A stretch of 64,000 nt of DNA, from contig JALMGJ010000006.1 of assembly GCA_023362775.1 (NCBI GenBank), positions 11,922,501-11,986,500 of the forward strand, written 5' to 3'. Shown piece by piece: positions 44,092 through 56,350 of this stretch. Below the pieces are notes generated by a model. That model saw only the letters and a program-made list of their open reading frames with translations. It searched no databases and was not told where the DNA came from. Positions within the stretch are counted from its first letter, which is position 1. Every line of letters begins with the position of its first letter. Made by a program: the position numbers and the translations under genes. The DNA comes from Charina bottae (taxonomy: Eukaryota; Chordata; Lepidosauria; Squamata; Charinaidae).

Positions 44092-44316
44092 AATTGCCAA
44101 CCTAGCAATTCGAAAGCATGCAAATGCAAGTAGATGAATAGGTACCACTTCGGTGGGAAGGTAACAGCGTTCCGCGCACGTCATGCCGGCCACATGACCG
44201 TGGAAGCGTCTTCGGACAACGCTGGCTCTTTGGCTAACAAACGGAGATGAGTACCGCCCCCTAGAGTCGGACACGACTGCACAAGTGTGCGGGGGGAACC
44301 TTTACCTTTTTTAAGC
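44092..44316 (+). mobile_element. Sauria-type SINE, 5'-truncated
   Basis: Begins in the body (TGCCAACCTAGCAATTCG) and ends GTCGGACACGACTGCAC plus the CCTTTACCTTTTTT tail. The head is absent. Confidence 0.85.
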
Positions 44317-44491
44317 TATCTTTACCAATAAGACTTTAGTGAGTACAACCTATTCTAATGTGATTCCATATATCCATGATGGCACTTTATTTATTTATTT
44401 AATTAGGGACAAATAGTTAATCTCTTCACAAGAAGGAAGTCTTGATTGCATCCACCACTGTTAATTTCATGGAATCCCTGTGAGATAACCA

Positions 44492-44741
44492 CACGGAGTG
44501 AGCTCCCGCACTAGCCCCAGCTCTTGCCAACCTAGCAATTCGAAAGCATGCAAATGCAAGTAGATTAATAGGTACCACTTCAGTGGGATGGTAACAGCGT
44601 TCCGCGCGCATCATGCGGCCACATGACCGTGGAAGCGTCTTCGGACAACGCTGGCTCTTCGGCTAACAAACGGAGATGAGCACCGGCCCCTAGAGTCAGA
44701 CACGACTGCACAAATGTGCGGGGGGGGGACGACCTTTTTTA
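44492..44741 (+). mobile_element. Sauria-type SINE, 5'-truncated, same orientation as its neighbour
   Basis: Starts ACGGAGTGAGCTCCCGCAC just after the tRNA-like part, and ends GTCAGACACGACTGCAC with a short tail. It lies 175 bp from the previous SINE. The breakpoints differ, so these look like independent insertions. Confidence 0.83.
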
Positions 44742-44935
44742 ATGAAATGCTACTATTTTTATATGGGACTTGCACTTGAGATGGACAGAGACTGTGAGGA
44801 GGTAGCTGGTTCAGGGGAAGAGAAAGCAATTGAATTGTAGTTTGCATAAGGGGAGGGGGAGAGGATGAAGTATAAGGTAGTGGGGACAAGAGAAGTCAAC
44901 AAAGAAAGTGAGCTGCAACAGAATGAAATTACAGA

Positions 44936-45112
44936 TAGTCCTCACTTAGCAACCATTCATTTAGTGATGGTCTGGACTTGCAATGTGCTGAAAAATCTGA
45001 CCTATGACCGGTTCTCACACTTACAACCGTTGCAGTGTCCCTGCAGTCACACGATCGATCACAATTCGGGTGCTTGGCAACGGGTTCACATTTATGACCA
45101 TTGCAGTGTAAG
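44936..45112. mobile_element. Tigger-like MITE fragment
   Basis: Starts TAGTCCTCACTTAGCAACC, matching the element at 22.3 kb, and includes TCACACTTACAACCG and the TTGGCAACGGGTTCAC block. The right terminal repeat is missing. Confidence 0.55.
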
Positions 45113-46295
45113 TATGAGAGGAGTAGAAGAGCTGGTAGTGATAACAAGATGGGCTAATATCATTGAAATTTGGTAGCAGAATCAGGGGGGATCCTGTGGT
45201 GGGCAAGAGATGAATTCTCATCAGTCTGTAGATTATGCGCCTCTGAATTAAGGTGTTATTTCCTATGTCTATGTTTGAGATAACCGTCAGTGGAAGCACA
45301 TTACCAGAAAGATCCAAGGGTGTGAGAAGAAATGTTCCTGTACGGGCACATTGAAATCAATTGTTATTGTTTCAAACTCCCCCACCCCACCTTGCAAATC
45401 ACATATCTACACAGCCACCCACCCACCCAAAGGCACCCAGACGTGAGAGGGGTTGAATCACATTTGATCAACCCAATTAAACATTAAATAATTGCAGCCA
45501 ATTATGCAAATATCACACAACAATATTAATTTGTTGATTTCTTCTTTGAACAGCCCCAAACGTTCCTAATGCTAGCCTATCTTATGTGTTAAACGACCAA
45601 TTAGCACAACCATAACTAAGCGATGAAGAATGGATAATTGCCTAGTTATGATGTACCATCCCCTTGCTATGTTAATCCACCACAATTAAACAAATAGTGC
45701 ACAAGGGAAGAAAAGATGCACAGATGTTCTTTTACAATCCATTATTAGCCTGGGGAATTCTGTGGTTTCTGCTGAAGCAGGGATGGGGAGGGGGGGAAGG
45801 GGGGGACAATAGAGCCTAATATCTCAAATTGTGTTACTGTCATTTAGGCAGAACTAGATTTATTACGGGAATTAGCATTGGGAAAACCCACCCTATCAGA
45901 GACAACAGGCTGATCTTCAGCAGAAGTTTCACCAGGCGTGGATGGACTGTAATGTGATGGTGGGACAGCTGGTTTCTAAAACTGAAAAATCAGGTTGATT
46001 TAATTTGAATAATCCAATTGAGTCTGAGAAATTGATTTGATTCAGATTTTCAGACTTTCAAATCTGACTCTCCATTTGATTTGGGAGCAAAAGGGGGGCT
46101 TTTGCACGATCTCAAAAGTTGATTTGATTCAGAGGTACTATGGCATTGCCATCAAATTTCTGAATTGAGTCCTTGTGCACCCTTCCTGGGTTGTAGCAAA
46201 AAATGCCCATGTTTGATACCTGGGTGCTCTAGATGAAGGGATATCAAGTTATTGTAAGGCTGAAATAGATCCTTGCTTAAGTCTCTGCAGAATTG
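45113..46295. other. Unassigned, includes the candidate conserved element
   Basis: Non-coding. 45380-45440 is C-rich (CCCACCC runs). Confidence 0.45.
45470..45740. promoter_or_regulatory. Candidate conserved non-coding element with octamer motif
   Basis: Repeat-free, AT-rich sequence with a perfect POU octamer ATGCAAAT (45504-45511), several ATTA/TAAT cores and ACAAT motifs (45519-45523). Such composition is typical of developmental enhancers. That it is conserved is inference. Confidence 0.3.
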
Positions 46296-46309
46296 CTCTC
46301 TGTCAGAAG

Positions 46310-46643
46310 GTAAAGGTAAAGGTTCCCCCCGCACATTTGTGCAGTCGTGTCCGACTCTAGGGGCCGGTGCTCATCTCCGTTTGTTATCCAAAGAGCCAGC
46401 GTTGTCCGAAGACGCTTCCACAATCATGTGGCCGGCATGACGTGCGTGGAACACTGTTACCTACCCACCGAAATGGTACCTATTAATCTACTTGCATTTG
46501 CATGCTTTCCAATTGCTAGGTTGGCAAGAGCTGGGGCTAGTGCGGGAGCTCACTCCGTCACGTGGGGCTAGGGATTCGAACCTCCGAACGTGCGATCTTC
46601 CAATCGACAAGCCTGGCGTCTTACCCGCTGAGCCACCACACCC
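46310..46643 (-). mobile_element. Sauria-type SINE, full length
   Basis: Flanked by CTCTCTGTCAGAAG and CTCTCTGTCAAAAG (46296-46309, 46644-46657; 13 of 14). On the minus strand it has a head with A box TGGCTCAGCGGG and B box GGTTCGAATCC, the body, and a BovB-like GTCGGACACGACTGCAC end with an (ACCTTT) tail. Confidence 0.92.
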
Positions 46644-47639
46644 CTCTCTGTCAAAAGAGACCTCTCTAACTTAGCAGTAGGGCAAATTCCTTTGCTGAGG
46701 CTGTTGTATTCATTCAAGAGAATTTAGCTACAGAGGATTTTTTGCTCATGGAAAAGAGGCTATCCTCTTGACACGTATCTTCCAAAAGTCAAAACTAGTC
46801 TGCTGAAATCTGCTGTATGGTTTCCCAAATATTTATTTCTCCTAGAAATGAGGCTCTTGTTTTCCTATGTTTATTCTAAATGTGCTTCACTGTTGCTTTA
46901 GAATTTCTCTTGGTGATGTTTCTGAGTTGGTTTTATGGTGGCATGAGGAAGAGTAGGAGGAAGAGGAAGAGAAGAGGATTCACCCAATGAATATCACAGT
47001 TTTTAACCTTTTTCAAAGGTTCCGGTTCTAACCAGGAGCCCAGGAATTATGGAGATATTGTCATAGTATGTAGGAAGTTCCAAGAAAAGTTGGTTTTTGC
47101 AAAGTCAGTGGTATCAAGCAAATTTAAGATTTAAATTTAAAAGGTAAATTTAAAACTTTCAGATATTTGGCAAATCCCTTTCATATGGCTCCAAGACCTC
47201 TGATTGCTGTTGGTATTATAGTCGACTTTTTCCTCCAGAGAGACTCAATTTCAATTTGTCCATCCTAATATTTTGTTACTTTTTCCATTTGCTTTTTACA
47301 GTTCAACTATCTCTTGGCATTCCTCTATCTATCAAACACATTTTTTTTCTTTTCAATAATAGTAATGTCTGGTGTGTTGTGTTTCAGGGATTATTATTAT
47401 TCATGTTCCACAACTCTGAAGACTTTCCGGCTGCCTTGATTTCCTAGTCTGGAAAAGTTCCACAGGAGGATTGTCCTATCTTGGAATGTAATTGATGTAT
47501 GGGAAGCTGGGAAAACTGCCAGCCAGTGGAGCAATAAATATATAGCAAAAGAAGACATTCACACACTCTCACACATACCCCTTGACTACCTCATAACTAC
47601 ACAAGTACAGCTACTCTATTCTACCACTAGGACCTGCGC

Positions 47640-47737
47640 GGAATCCTGGCAGGGCTGGAGGCAGCAGCAGCCGTGACACACCCAGACATTGCAGCCGACA
47701 CACTAACGTGTCCCGACACACAGTTTGGAAAGCTCTG
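47640..47737. mobile_element. Truncated copy of the same hAT MITE family
   Basis: Only one terminus is present: CAGTTTGGAAAGCTCTG at the right, preceded by GACACACTAACGTG and CCGTGACACACCC. The left end is lost, and no matching 8 bp duplication is visible. Confidence 0.65.
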
Positions 47738-47934
47738 GTATATGCACAGAATTGGGAAGTTCCTGACTTGAGCTGAAGACAGTATATGTCAGCCAAACTG
47801 GGAGACCAGTCTTGAAAGCATGTCCAATAGCAGTGATATTGGTAAATGCTTTTAAATGAAATAAGCAAATTATCCTAGGAGCCAAACCAACTCCTGATGA
47901 GTTCATGGACACATCTGTGTAGCTTTCTTCACAA

Positions 47935-48085
47935 TCACGTGGAGGTGGTATGCCATCACCTTCTTCTAGGATGTCTTTTCAACTTCACAGTCTATCCTAT
48001 AGCCATAGTGTTCTCTGGAGGTTTCCCATCCACATATTATCTAGAATTGATCCTGCTTAGCTTCCAAGGCAGCCAGATGCTGTAA
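47935..48085 (-). mobile_element. 5S rRNA-derived SINE, decayed
   Basis: The plus strand shows GGAGGTTTCCCATCCACATA and TTGATCCTGCTTAGCTTCC, the complement of the 5S promoter region, with the body fragment CATCACCTTCTTCTAGGATG to the left. Moderately diverged. Confidence 0.65.
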
Positions 48086-49198
48086 CCTGTTGAGAAGAAT
48101 GCTGTAAAGTACAAGAGCTCCTCGCAACCCCTCCACTGTCCATCTCCTCAAGGAAACTCCATAAAATGTACACCCTAAATACCAACTGTGTGGTAGTAAG
48201 AGTGGAAGGGAACAATCTTCTTAACTAAGTTAACAAAAGGAAGGAGCAGCAACCCAAGGTGAACGGAGATGGTTAGGGAGCAGATAGTACCATGAATGGG
48301 TTTTGTTCTCCAGGACCAGACTAATTATATCTGAAACTCTGGAAAGAGCTGGCAGATGTGATCTCAGAGACCCTTTCAGTGATCTTTGACAAACCGTGGG
48401 GGACAAGCATAGTGCTAGAGGCTTGAAGGGTAAATGTTGTTCTTGTTGAACTAGCAGCTCTTCTTTTGTGCCTAATGATGCAGCCACATTACCCATTGGG
48501 GCTGGTTAAAAGATAGCCTATGATTCCCATGTGAACATCAATCCACTGGCTACGAGGCTGATTCCATGGGCTATTCAAAATGGTGGCACTGATAAAGCCT
48601 TACTTGAAACACCTCATTCATCCATGAGCCTTTCCATTCTGAATTCTGAAACTTTCTCTCCAGAAAGCCATGCTAGTTCCATTTTTTGTGCCCTTTGATG
48701 ACCTGTCATTCAATTTGGGGGCCTATCTGATGAGCCTCTCCCTAGCTGAAAAAGGTTTTAACAGATGCGTTTTAAAAAAACCTTATTGTTGTCCTTTGTT
48801 TTCACTGCATTTTTCCTTGTACTGAGCTTTCTTGTAAGCGAAAGATGGGAAATGCAATTAATTATAATCTGATTTTCCATTTATAATTACAAAGCTGTAT
48901 TAGTTATATTTGAGGTTATTTCTATAAAGATATTTTATGCATGACTTATAACTTCATTGTTTAAATAAAGAAAGTGATCATTTGTGTAATAATTTCATCA
49001 TGGAATACAAACATCTCAAGCAAATAAACTCACTAATAAAATTAGTGAATTACAGCAATACTTGAGGGTGAGCTCTATTGAACTCAATGTTACTTTCTTC
49101 TGATTGTATAGCAGTCATTGAAATGTAGTCTTTGACTTTTAGATTTTTTTTTCACACACAAAAATAGCTAAAATTTAAATTGGTAAAACAAAATACAA

Positions 49199-49531
49199 AG
49201 GGGCGTGGTGGCTCAGCGGGTAAGACACCAGGCTTGTCGATCGGAAGATCGCAAGTTCGGAGGTTCGAATCCCTAGCCCCGCGTGACGGAGTGAGCTCCC
49301 GCACTTGCCCCAGCTCTTCCCAACTTAGCAATTTGAAAGCATGCAAATGCAAGTAGATGAATAGGTTCCACTTCGGTGGGATGGTAACAGCGTTCCACGC
49401 GGGTCATGCGGCCACGATTGTGGAAGCGTCCTCGGACAACGCTGGCTCTTCGGCTAACAAACGGAGATGAGCACCGGCCTCTACAGTCGGACATGACTGC
49501 ACAAATGTGCAGGGGGAACCTTTACCTTACT
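49199..49531 (+). mobile_element. Sauria-type SINE, full length, reference copy for the window
   Basis: Perfect 15 bp duplication TAAAACAAAATACAA (49184-49198 and 49532-49546). Pol III boxes are TGGCTCAGCGGG (49209-49220) and GGTTCGAATCC (49262-49272). The 3' end GTCGGACATGACTGCAC resembles BovB, which is thought to supply the RT. It is tRNA-derived and is not a tRNA gene. Confidence 0.94.
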
Positions 49532-49628
49532 TAAAACAAAATACAAGTTTCATCAAAGAAAAGCATCAAGCTTTTGCTTGATTTTTTTAAAAAAAGCATG
49601 TGGTACCTTTGACTCCTATACAATAGGC

Positions 49629-49750
49629 CAGTGTTTCTCAACCTCAGTATCTTTGAGATGGACTTCAACTGCTGGAGAATTCATGCTGCCTGGGGGATTC
49701 TGGGAGCTGAAGTCAACACATCTTAAAGTTGCTGAGGTTGAGAAACAATG
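49629..49750. mobile_element. Palindromic hAT MITE, third copy (decayed)
   Basis: CAGTGTTTCTCAACCTCAG at the left and CTGAGGTTGAGAAACA at the right. Flanks CAATAGGC and GAATAGAC match at 6 of 8. The Buster-like MITE at 49788 lies only 37 bp away. Confidence 0.8.
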
Positions 49751-49787
49751 GAATAGACAACCTCACTTGTCTTCCTACTACCTACCT

Positions 49788-50075
49788 CAGGGCTTTCCAA
49801 AGTGCCACCGCTGGCGACACACCCGGCGGCGGTGACACGCGCGCGCACTGCGGCGGCGCGGGGGGGCGTGTGGCGGCGCACGTGCACTGCGGTGGTGCGG
49901 GGCTGTGCGGCAGCGCGCGCGCGCACGGCGGCAGCGCGGGAGGGGCGTGCAGCGGCGCGCGCGTGCATGGCGGCCGCCGTGCATGCACGCGCCACCGCTT
50001 CCGGGTGGTGTGGCGACACACCACGCTGTGTGTGGCGACACACTTGTGTCGCCACACACAGTTTGGAAAGCTCTG
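49788..50075. mobile_element. Non-autonomous hAT (Buster-like) GC-rich MITE, copy 3
   Basis: Perfect 8 bp duplication ACCTACCT (49780-49787 and 50076-50083). Ends are CAGGGCTTTCCAAAGT and CAGTTTGGAAAGCTCTG. The interior is a low-complexity run of GCGGCGCGCG-type sequence with alternating purine-pyrimidine stretches. Confidence 0.9.
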
Positions 50076-50083
50076 ACCTACCT

Positions 50084-53017
50084 GTTACCTCTTCACTTGC
50101 CAGTAAAGTAAATATCAGAGATATACTCAGCGATCCAAAAGTATCTGAACAGTGGTGGTGCTAAGTGTGGACCCTATTTGCGCTGTGAAAGTTTGAAGGA
50201 GTTTAAGCACCCTTAAAAATCTTGAAACCCCTCTAAGAGATCTGCATCTACAATATTTTCCTGGTTTTCCATGCAGATGGTTGCAATTTACTTAATTTAA
50301 TGGTGCTCCTGTGAACTTTTTGTGGCTGGTGCAAACTCTTCTGGTGTTACACAAAGATTGAAAACACAGATGACAGCGAAGGTCTAATTTTTATTTTATT
50401 TTTTTCATAGGATTGTCACGCAATATCAAAATACTCTTGCTGGTCCGAGTAACATCCTGTACATTTAAGAAAAGACCTTTTAAAAACCAGGCCCTTGAGC
50501 AATTACAGGCTGAAAGACAAACAAAACACACCTCATATAGGGTGGATCCATTTTCATAGAGGATCTCAAGGACACAACAGTGCACTTCCGTTTAAGCTCT
50601 ATGTCCATGGAGCAACAGAGGTAAATCATGCATGTTTGCAACAAGAGATACACAAAATGTTTTGAATTTGACATTATCCCCTTGCAGTGCAGTGGGTTGG
50701 TTTGAACATTTTACAAGTGGTTTTGAGCTGAATGCTTTGTCGGGGAAGGGAGGAAGGAGATTCTGAACGCTCCATTTTTTGCTTTCTGCAGCTTTCAATA
50801 TCCCAAATCCAACACTGAGACGGCAGGGGGCATTCCAACTACACGCAAACTGGCAAGCAGGCACTCCCTTGAGGCAAGTTGTTCCAGAACACTGCATGCA
50901 GTTTTCAGGAATGGTGAATCTAGAACACCATCACACCATACAGGTGGGGAACATTTTCTTCCATGGTCCTTGCCAAGGGAGACTCTTTAAGTATGATGGA
51001 GTTGCTAAAGAAAATTCATCTTGATGAGAGCTGAATGCTCAGTGGCACGTGCGAGGGTGATCTGGGGACCCAAGCCACTACTGCAGTAAGAGAGATAACA
51101 CAGCGGAGAAAGAAAACAGAATTATTTTCCTGCCTGCTCTTTTCCCTCTGAATCCCTCTTTCCATCTGGTTTTCTCACTTGACTGGGAAAAAAGTAACTG
51201 CGGGAGGAAAATTGCAGGAAGGAAATAGAGAGGGGGGAAGGGTTAAATGCTCCCCTCCCCGCTTATCCTCTTTGCAGGGAAACAGAAGCAACCAGTCTTT
51301 TGAGATCCTGTTTCTGCCAAAGATTGACTCTATGGTTTTGGCCTCAGCCAGTCAAGCTCTCAAAGCGGACACTCTTGCACTCTCTTGCACTCTCTCATCA
51401 AAAGGCACTCTTCTGTTACGACGATGGTCCTGGTCCAGTAGCAGCTTTACTCAAGATCAGAACTGTGAGCATCCCAGTTAATATTGTGGCCAACAGACGA
51501 AGGAAAGGGGAGGCAGAACTCTGCACACCACCAATGATAGCTAGCAATAACTGGAACAGAACTTAACAAGGGTAGGAGCACAATACAAATTCAAGGGGCA
51601 AGAAGAAGAAATACAGGGTGCTACATCTACCATCAGTGGGAAACAGCTTGTGCTTATTGTCTATTCCAGAGCTTCTCAACCTGGGCCACTTGAAGATGTG
51701 TGGACTTCAACTCCCAGAATTCCAGTCAGCATGCTGGCTGGGGAATTCTGGGAGTTGAAGTCCACACATCTTCCAATTGCCCAGGTTGAGAAACCCTGGT
51801 GTATTCTAAGACCACCCTTACCCCATCCTGGTGGCCTTGAATTGTAGGAACTCGAACTCTCAGAATTCCTGTTGCCTGAGAAACCTTGGAACTGGAATCT
51901 CAGCACACCTGGAGGGACCAACCTGGAGAAAACTGTTCTAAACAGAACTCTGTCTGGCATCTTCAGCTTCAACTGGTCTTCAATTAAGGGATAACGTTTT
52001 AAGGTATTGAAATCTTTCTGGAAGGCCCTTGCTCACTAATGTAGCGTGAAGTCATACAATACAAAAAGTTTTGCTTTGCACGAAGGTGGTGGCGGGAAAT
52101 GCTACTGCAACACGGAGCTGGATCTGTTTTTTATAACTAAGAGCACTGGATCAAAACCTAAAGAATCCATACAACAGATTTTGCTCAAGATCCAATTAAA
52201 ATGCTCTAGAAAGAACATTTGATACGATCCTGTTGAATGTGTCTCCTTATTTCAGCATGTGGAGGGGCATGATGAGACTGGATGAATACTCTTGGTTATT
52301 AAAAAGCTCTTGCATATGCCTAAGGGAGGCGACTACAACCTGCCTTCTCCTTGTGATCACAGTCAGGCAACTGTGGACAGGAAGTGGAATGCCTGCAAAT
52401 TATCTCCTCATCACCATTACCTGCACCTTGAATGGGGAAAGTCTTGCCACATGCTTTCTCCTGAACATTTTAGATATCTATGAGGCCACAAGGAAAGAAA
52501 CAAAAGTTGGGCATAGTCTCGGTCTTCATCAATCACTAAGTAGAGGTCATTCATTCATTCATTGGTGATCACTCGTAGCCGAGTAAGATTGTCTGATGAC
52601 GATAAGTAGAGGTAGGTTCTTTTTAAAAAGAAGCAGAGTTAGACGTTTCCCAAATCGTGCCCCTCCTACTTTATGGGGGAGGGAGTGAACTTAATTAGTC
52701 CCTGTGAGTGTCATAGCAAAAAGAAGGACTATCTTGGCTATCTTGCCAGAATCCTTAGACAGCTGTCCCGTGAAGCTACATTAAGATTAACTCAAGAAAT
52801 ATTTGGTCCAAGAAATGTGAGTGTGCTGAACACTGTTGTATGTAACCTCTTTGGCAAGAGATGTCTTCAAGCTAAGATGCCTTAAAGCTCACACTCAAAA
52901 GGCATTGAGCCAAGACCTAAAAACTGTATTTAGTAGATGACCATATTCACAGAGGCAAAAGTTAAAATCAACTAAAGCAATATGTTTCAGTGTGGTTTCC
53001 TTACTCCAGACCATTAT
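50084..53017. other. Repeat-poor region downstream of BCAT1
   Basis: Only one palindromic MITE is seen in about 2.9 kb. Part of it may belong to a longer BCAT1 3' UTR. No exon-like frame was found. Confidence 0.4.
51667..51798. mobile_element. Palindromic hAT MITE, second copy
   Basis: Same family as at 25.3 kb, with ends CAGAGCTTCTCAACC and GGTTGAGAAACCCTG. Flanks GTCTATTC and GTGTATTC match at 7 of 8 positions. A related decayed fragment (ACTCTCAGAATTCCTG) follows at 51845-51930. Confidence 0.85.
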
Positions 53018-54340
53018 TTTATTACTGGCTCTAGTTTTGTGGATCTTGGAGGGTCTACTGAAAAAGAGAGAGAGAGACCAGAGTAGATCTTGTAAGCTTA
53101 GGGTCTGCCCACACTTGATTTAGATGCCTTCCAATATCTCAAGATACTTGAGTAACATCTTGTTTGATCTATTTTGATACAGTAGATTATTAAAGCTTAT
53201 TTAGACTATCAGGTATCTTTTCTAACGCATCTGATCTTTGTGGTGTCATGGGTTTCAAGGTTATGTGAATGACATTCAGGGGAGGATGAGATTTCAAAGC
53301 CAATGCCTCCAAGAACAAGCTGAGGCAACAACAGGGTTGTAGAAACTACAAAGAACTGTCTTTTCTAAAGGATTTCAAGCATGGTGGACTGTACCATAAT
53401 CAGGTATCTGGCAACTCTCCAAAACCTGCCTTGTTCAAAATGTGGCAGATGTCTAAGCCATCAACCAACAGAACCCTCATTCTGCATTGAAACAACTCAC
53501 TTCACAGAATGTTCCACAGCTTGGCAGTGGTAGAAGTCACTTAACAGTGAGAGGAAGAAATTCCTCTAGGCATCAGAGAAATCAGACCCAATTTTTCCCA
53601 TTTTGGAAAATCATCATCTGTGAGACATGGTTCTAGACAGTGATCAAAACTTGGGGTTCTTCAAAGTTCTGTGAATCAGGACAAAGGTCCTAAAGGGGGG
53701 AAAATCAAGAGATGGCAAAATATATATCCACCTGTCTTATGAAAAATAAGTCTTTAATTTTCTAAGGTTGCAGATGAGAAGGAGATAGTGAAAGGTTTAC
53801 CCTCAGTCATTTGGCAAATAGTCATGTAACAATCTGGTTAAAAAGTTACATAAGACCAAGAGTATTTGGCTTGCAATGAAGAGCAGTTGAAGAACTTCTA
53901 AACACAGTTGTCCACTGTACCAAGGATATAAGGGACACCAAAGGATCTGTTAGGAAAGTCTCTATTGCTGACATCTAGCACCTCCACCAGAAGACAGACT
54001 TCTATTCTAGACCAAAATCACAGAAGAGAATCAAAATGTATTCACTAGGGTTACCTTACCTGGCCTGCGAAAATCTGTTTGACCACTACATAGCAGCAGA
54101 GAGATACAGAAAGAAAGCTTCTTACTGCTATGTAGTGATCATCTTGATGTTTGCAGCCTAGAAATGATAGCCCTAAGATTCACTTCCTGGCATGTGGACA
54201 CAACTCCCCAGCTCAGGAACAAAGTGATAATACACAGACTACTCTACACAGAGCTACAGTAAATCTGGTCATCATTCAGGTGGTATTTCAGCCTGCTTTG
54301 TTGTGCTTGCAGAAGGCTGAAACGTTCTTGCCCTTCGCAT
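53018..54340 (-). other. BCAT1: Probable 3' UTR of BCAT1
   Basis: Sequence directly after the BCAT1 stop codon on the minus strand. It is free of recognisable transposons for about 1.3 kb, as expected of an untranslated exon. The first clear AATAAA on the minus strand that I noticed lies at 53023-53018, so the left boundary is only a candidate. The mammalian BCAT1 3' UTR is long and the real end may be further left. Confidence 0.4.
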
Positions 54341-54382
54341 TCATGACACCACGATCGTCCATTCGCTGTCTTCTCTTCCATA
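54341..54382 (-). CDS. BCAT1: BCAT1 terminal coding exon with stop codon
   Basis: Thirteen codons, YGREDSEWTIVVS, are followed by TGA at 54343-54341. They match the extreme C-terminus of BCAT1 (YGRE...WTIV.S). The acceptor is a T-rich tract ending TTTCAG (AG at 54384-54383), and the phase 0 junction joins the IQ of the previous exon. The intron between is about 2.5 kb and holds a CR1 fragment, the 82 bp satellite and a SINE. The exon continues leftward as 3' UTR. An overlapping 61-codon open frame on the same strand is in a different phase and is not the product. Confidence 0.93.
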   Translation of the reverse strand, partial: YGREDSEWTIVVS

Positions 54383-54762
54383 CTGAAACACAAACAAAGG
54401 GTATTAGGAGAACCTGCATGGGGAACCATGGCGTTGGAGGTTCAAGTCTTTATCCAACCAAGAAACTCACCAGGTACCTCTTCCTTGAAAAATATGGAGT
54501 TCTTGTAAGCCTCAACAGGTAGACCATTTTAGAGTCTCTGAAAACTCTGAATATTGTTGGCTGTTAAAAGTGCTGATGAAGAGGACGAGACAGTGATGTA
54601 CAAAAGAAGTACATTCCCAAAGCCCCAGAGCTGCATTTGGCTGCCCAAAGTTTTGGATGCTCCCCCCAAGAGACTTCTAAAAGTTGTTACCACATGGTCA
54701 TGTTTCATGTAACTGAAGAGTGAAAGTATTAAATACATCCCTGAGGGACACTCATGTTAACT

Positions 54763-55115
54763 CTATTTTTATTTTATTTATTTTCTATCCTTTTATTATT
54801 TTTATAAATAACTCAAGGCGGCGAACATACCTACAGTATTACTCCTTCTTCCTCCTATTTTCCCCACAACAACAACCCTGTGAGGTGAGTTGGGCTGAGA
54901 GAGTGACTGGCCCAAGGTCACCCAGCTGGATTTCATGCCTAAGATGGGACTAGAACTCTCAGTCTCCTGGTTTCCCATTGGCTCCTTCCTAGGGCTGAGA
55001 GACGGGGACTGGCCCAAGGTCACCCACCTGGCTTTCGTGCCTAAGGTGGGACTAGAACTCTCAGTCTTCTGGTTTCTAACCCATTGCCTTAACCACTAGA
55101 CCAAACTGGCTCTCT
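54763..55115 (-). mobile_element. MIR-like SINE with two tandem units, in the last BCAT1 intron
   Basis: Units start at 54892 and 54992 (100 bp apart). L2-like end at the left, tRNA-like head at the right (TTAACCACTAGACCAAACTG). It lies about 380 bp from the terminal BCAT1 exon acceptor. Confidence 0.83.
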
Positions 55116-56014
55116 ATTTAATTTGAAGCAAATGTAAATGAAACAAAAGCAAAAGATTTTTGTTCTGTTACTCCTACTAATTACTGAGGGTGAGCCTAGC
55201 ATGTTGCTTAAAGCCCATGGTTGTCCCTTGGTTTGGAAAAATCTGTGTAGCCCTGGGCCTCTTAGTCCTCTCCATAGCTATTTCCATCATTGTTCCTTGC
55301 TTCATTCCACCACCTACTTTGTTTCCCAAGCAACAGATTTGAGTTTCCCCCTTACTCAGCATTCCATTTACAGTATATCAGGTCTAGTCCTAAGCATTTT
55401 CAAAGGGGAAATATAAGCCAAGGTAAACATTTTGGAGGGAATCTGGGACAGCCCTCGATGGATCAGAAGACTTCAGAAAATTTGCAGGGGAATCTAAAAG
55501 ATCGATGTCGATCAGAGCATGGAGAATTACCGAGTTGGGAAATGGGCTTCCTATCATGCCTATCTTGGATGTTACAGGTTTCCAGATGCAAATGATGTAG
55601 GGCCATCTTCCCAGTGTTGAAACTGTACTTCCCATCCTTCTTAATCAGCTTAGCTAAAAGGATGCCATGGGGTTTGGAATTCTGGCAAACGTGGTTCCAA
55701 CACATCAAGAAGTGACCAGGCAGGAGAAAGCTGATATATACTATTGTAAGAGAAGAGATTTCTGCCAGAACATATTACAACATGGGCATTTGTGGGGTGG
55801 GATGAAATCACAACATGGGTAACAATGTCATCACGCAAATGCAGTGACTTATGAACTTGCATCAAATGCTGGGATGCAAGTATGTCATGACACTATTTGC
55901 ATGATGGCATCATTTCAGTTCGCTGCAGAAACCACTGCATTCCAACACAGTGTGGGCCCATTGGAATATAATATGAGTCAAAAACCTGTGGAAATCATTG
56001 CCACAAACAAGGTG
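55116..56014. other. Last BCAT1 intron, unassigned part
   Basis: No recognisable repeat. Overlapping short frames show no domain. Confidence 0.45.
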
Positions 56015-56265
56015 TCACCACTAACGTGGCTGGTTATAAAAGGGGATTGGATAAATTCATGGAGAGCAAGGCTATCAGTCTTGAAGATTTCATATTACAC
56101 CTGGGTTGGAGACAACGTCCCTCCAAAAATAATATGCAGGTGAATAATGGTGGGAGAGGGACAGGTCTCCATCTCCTGCTTGGGAGCATCCCAGATGCCT
56201 CTGGTTGCCTACTGACACAATTGAAATGCTGGGCTAAGATGGACCTTGGCTTGACCTAGTGGAGC
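56015..56265 (+). mobile_element. CR1-type LINE 3' fragment
   Basis: TAAAAGGGGATTGGATAAAT, TTCATGGAGAGCAAGGCTAT and the end GCTGGGCTAAGATGGACCTT match the conserved CR1 3' UTR. The octamer tail is absent or decayed. Confidence 0.72.
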
Positions 56266-56350
56266 AAACAAAGGCTACCACATAGACATTCTATTCCCCT
56301 GGTGGCCAACCAGATGTCTATGGACATGAGTAGAATAAAAATTTTCCAGT

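Larger units (their letters stand above)
46658..49183. other. Mostly unassigned
   Basis: Contains only the truncated hAT at 47.6 kb and a decayed 5S SINE. 48840-49010 is AT-rich and could be regulatory, without specific support. Confidence 0.4.

Noticed and set aside
44092..44741. Tandem duplication of a SINE
   Set aside because: The two copies have different 5' breakpoints and unrelated sequence between them, so two insertions explain the data better.
49199..49290. tRNA gene call from A and B boxes
   Set aside because: The head belongs to a SINE with target duplication and does not fold into a complete tRNA.
54244..54429. 61-codon minus-strand frame overlapping the last BCAT1 exon
   Set aside because: Wrong phase; the exon reads YGREDSEWTIVVS-stop in the phase fixed by the splice acceptor.
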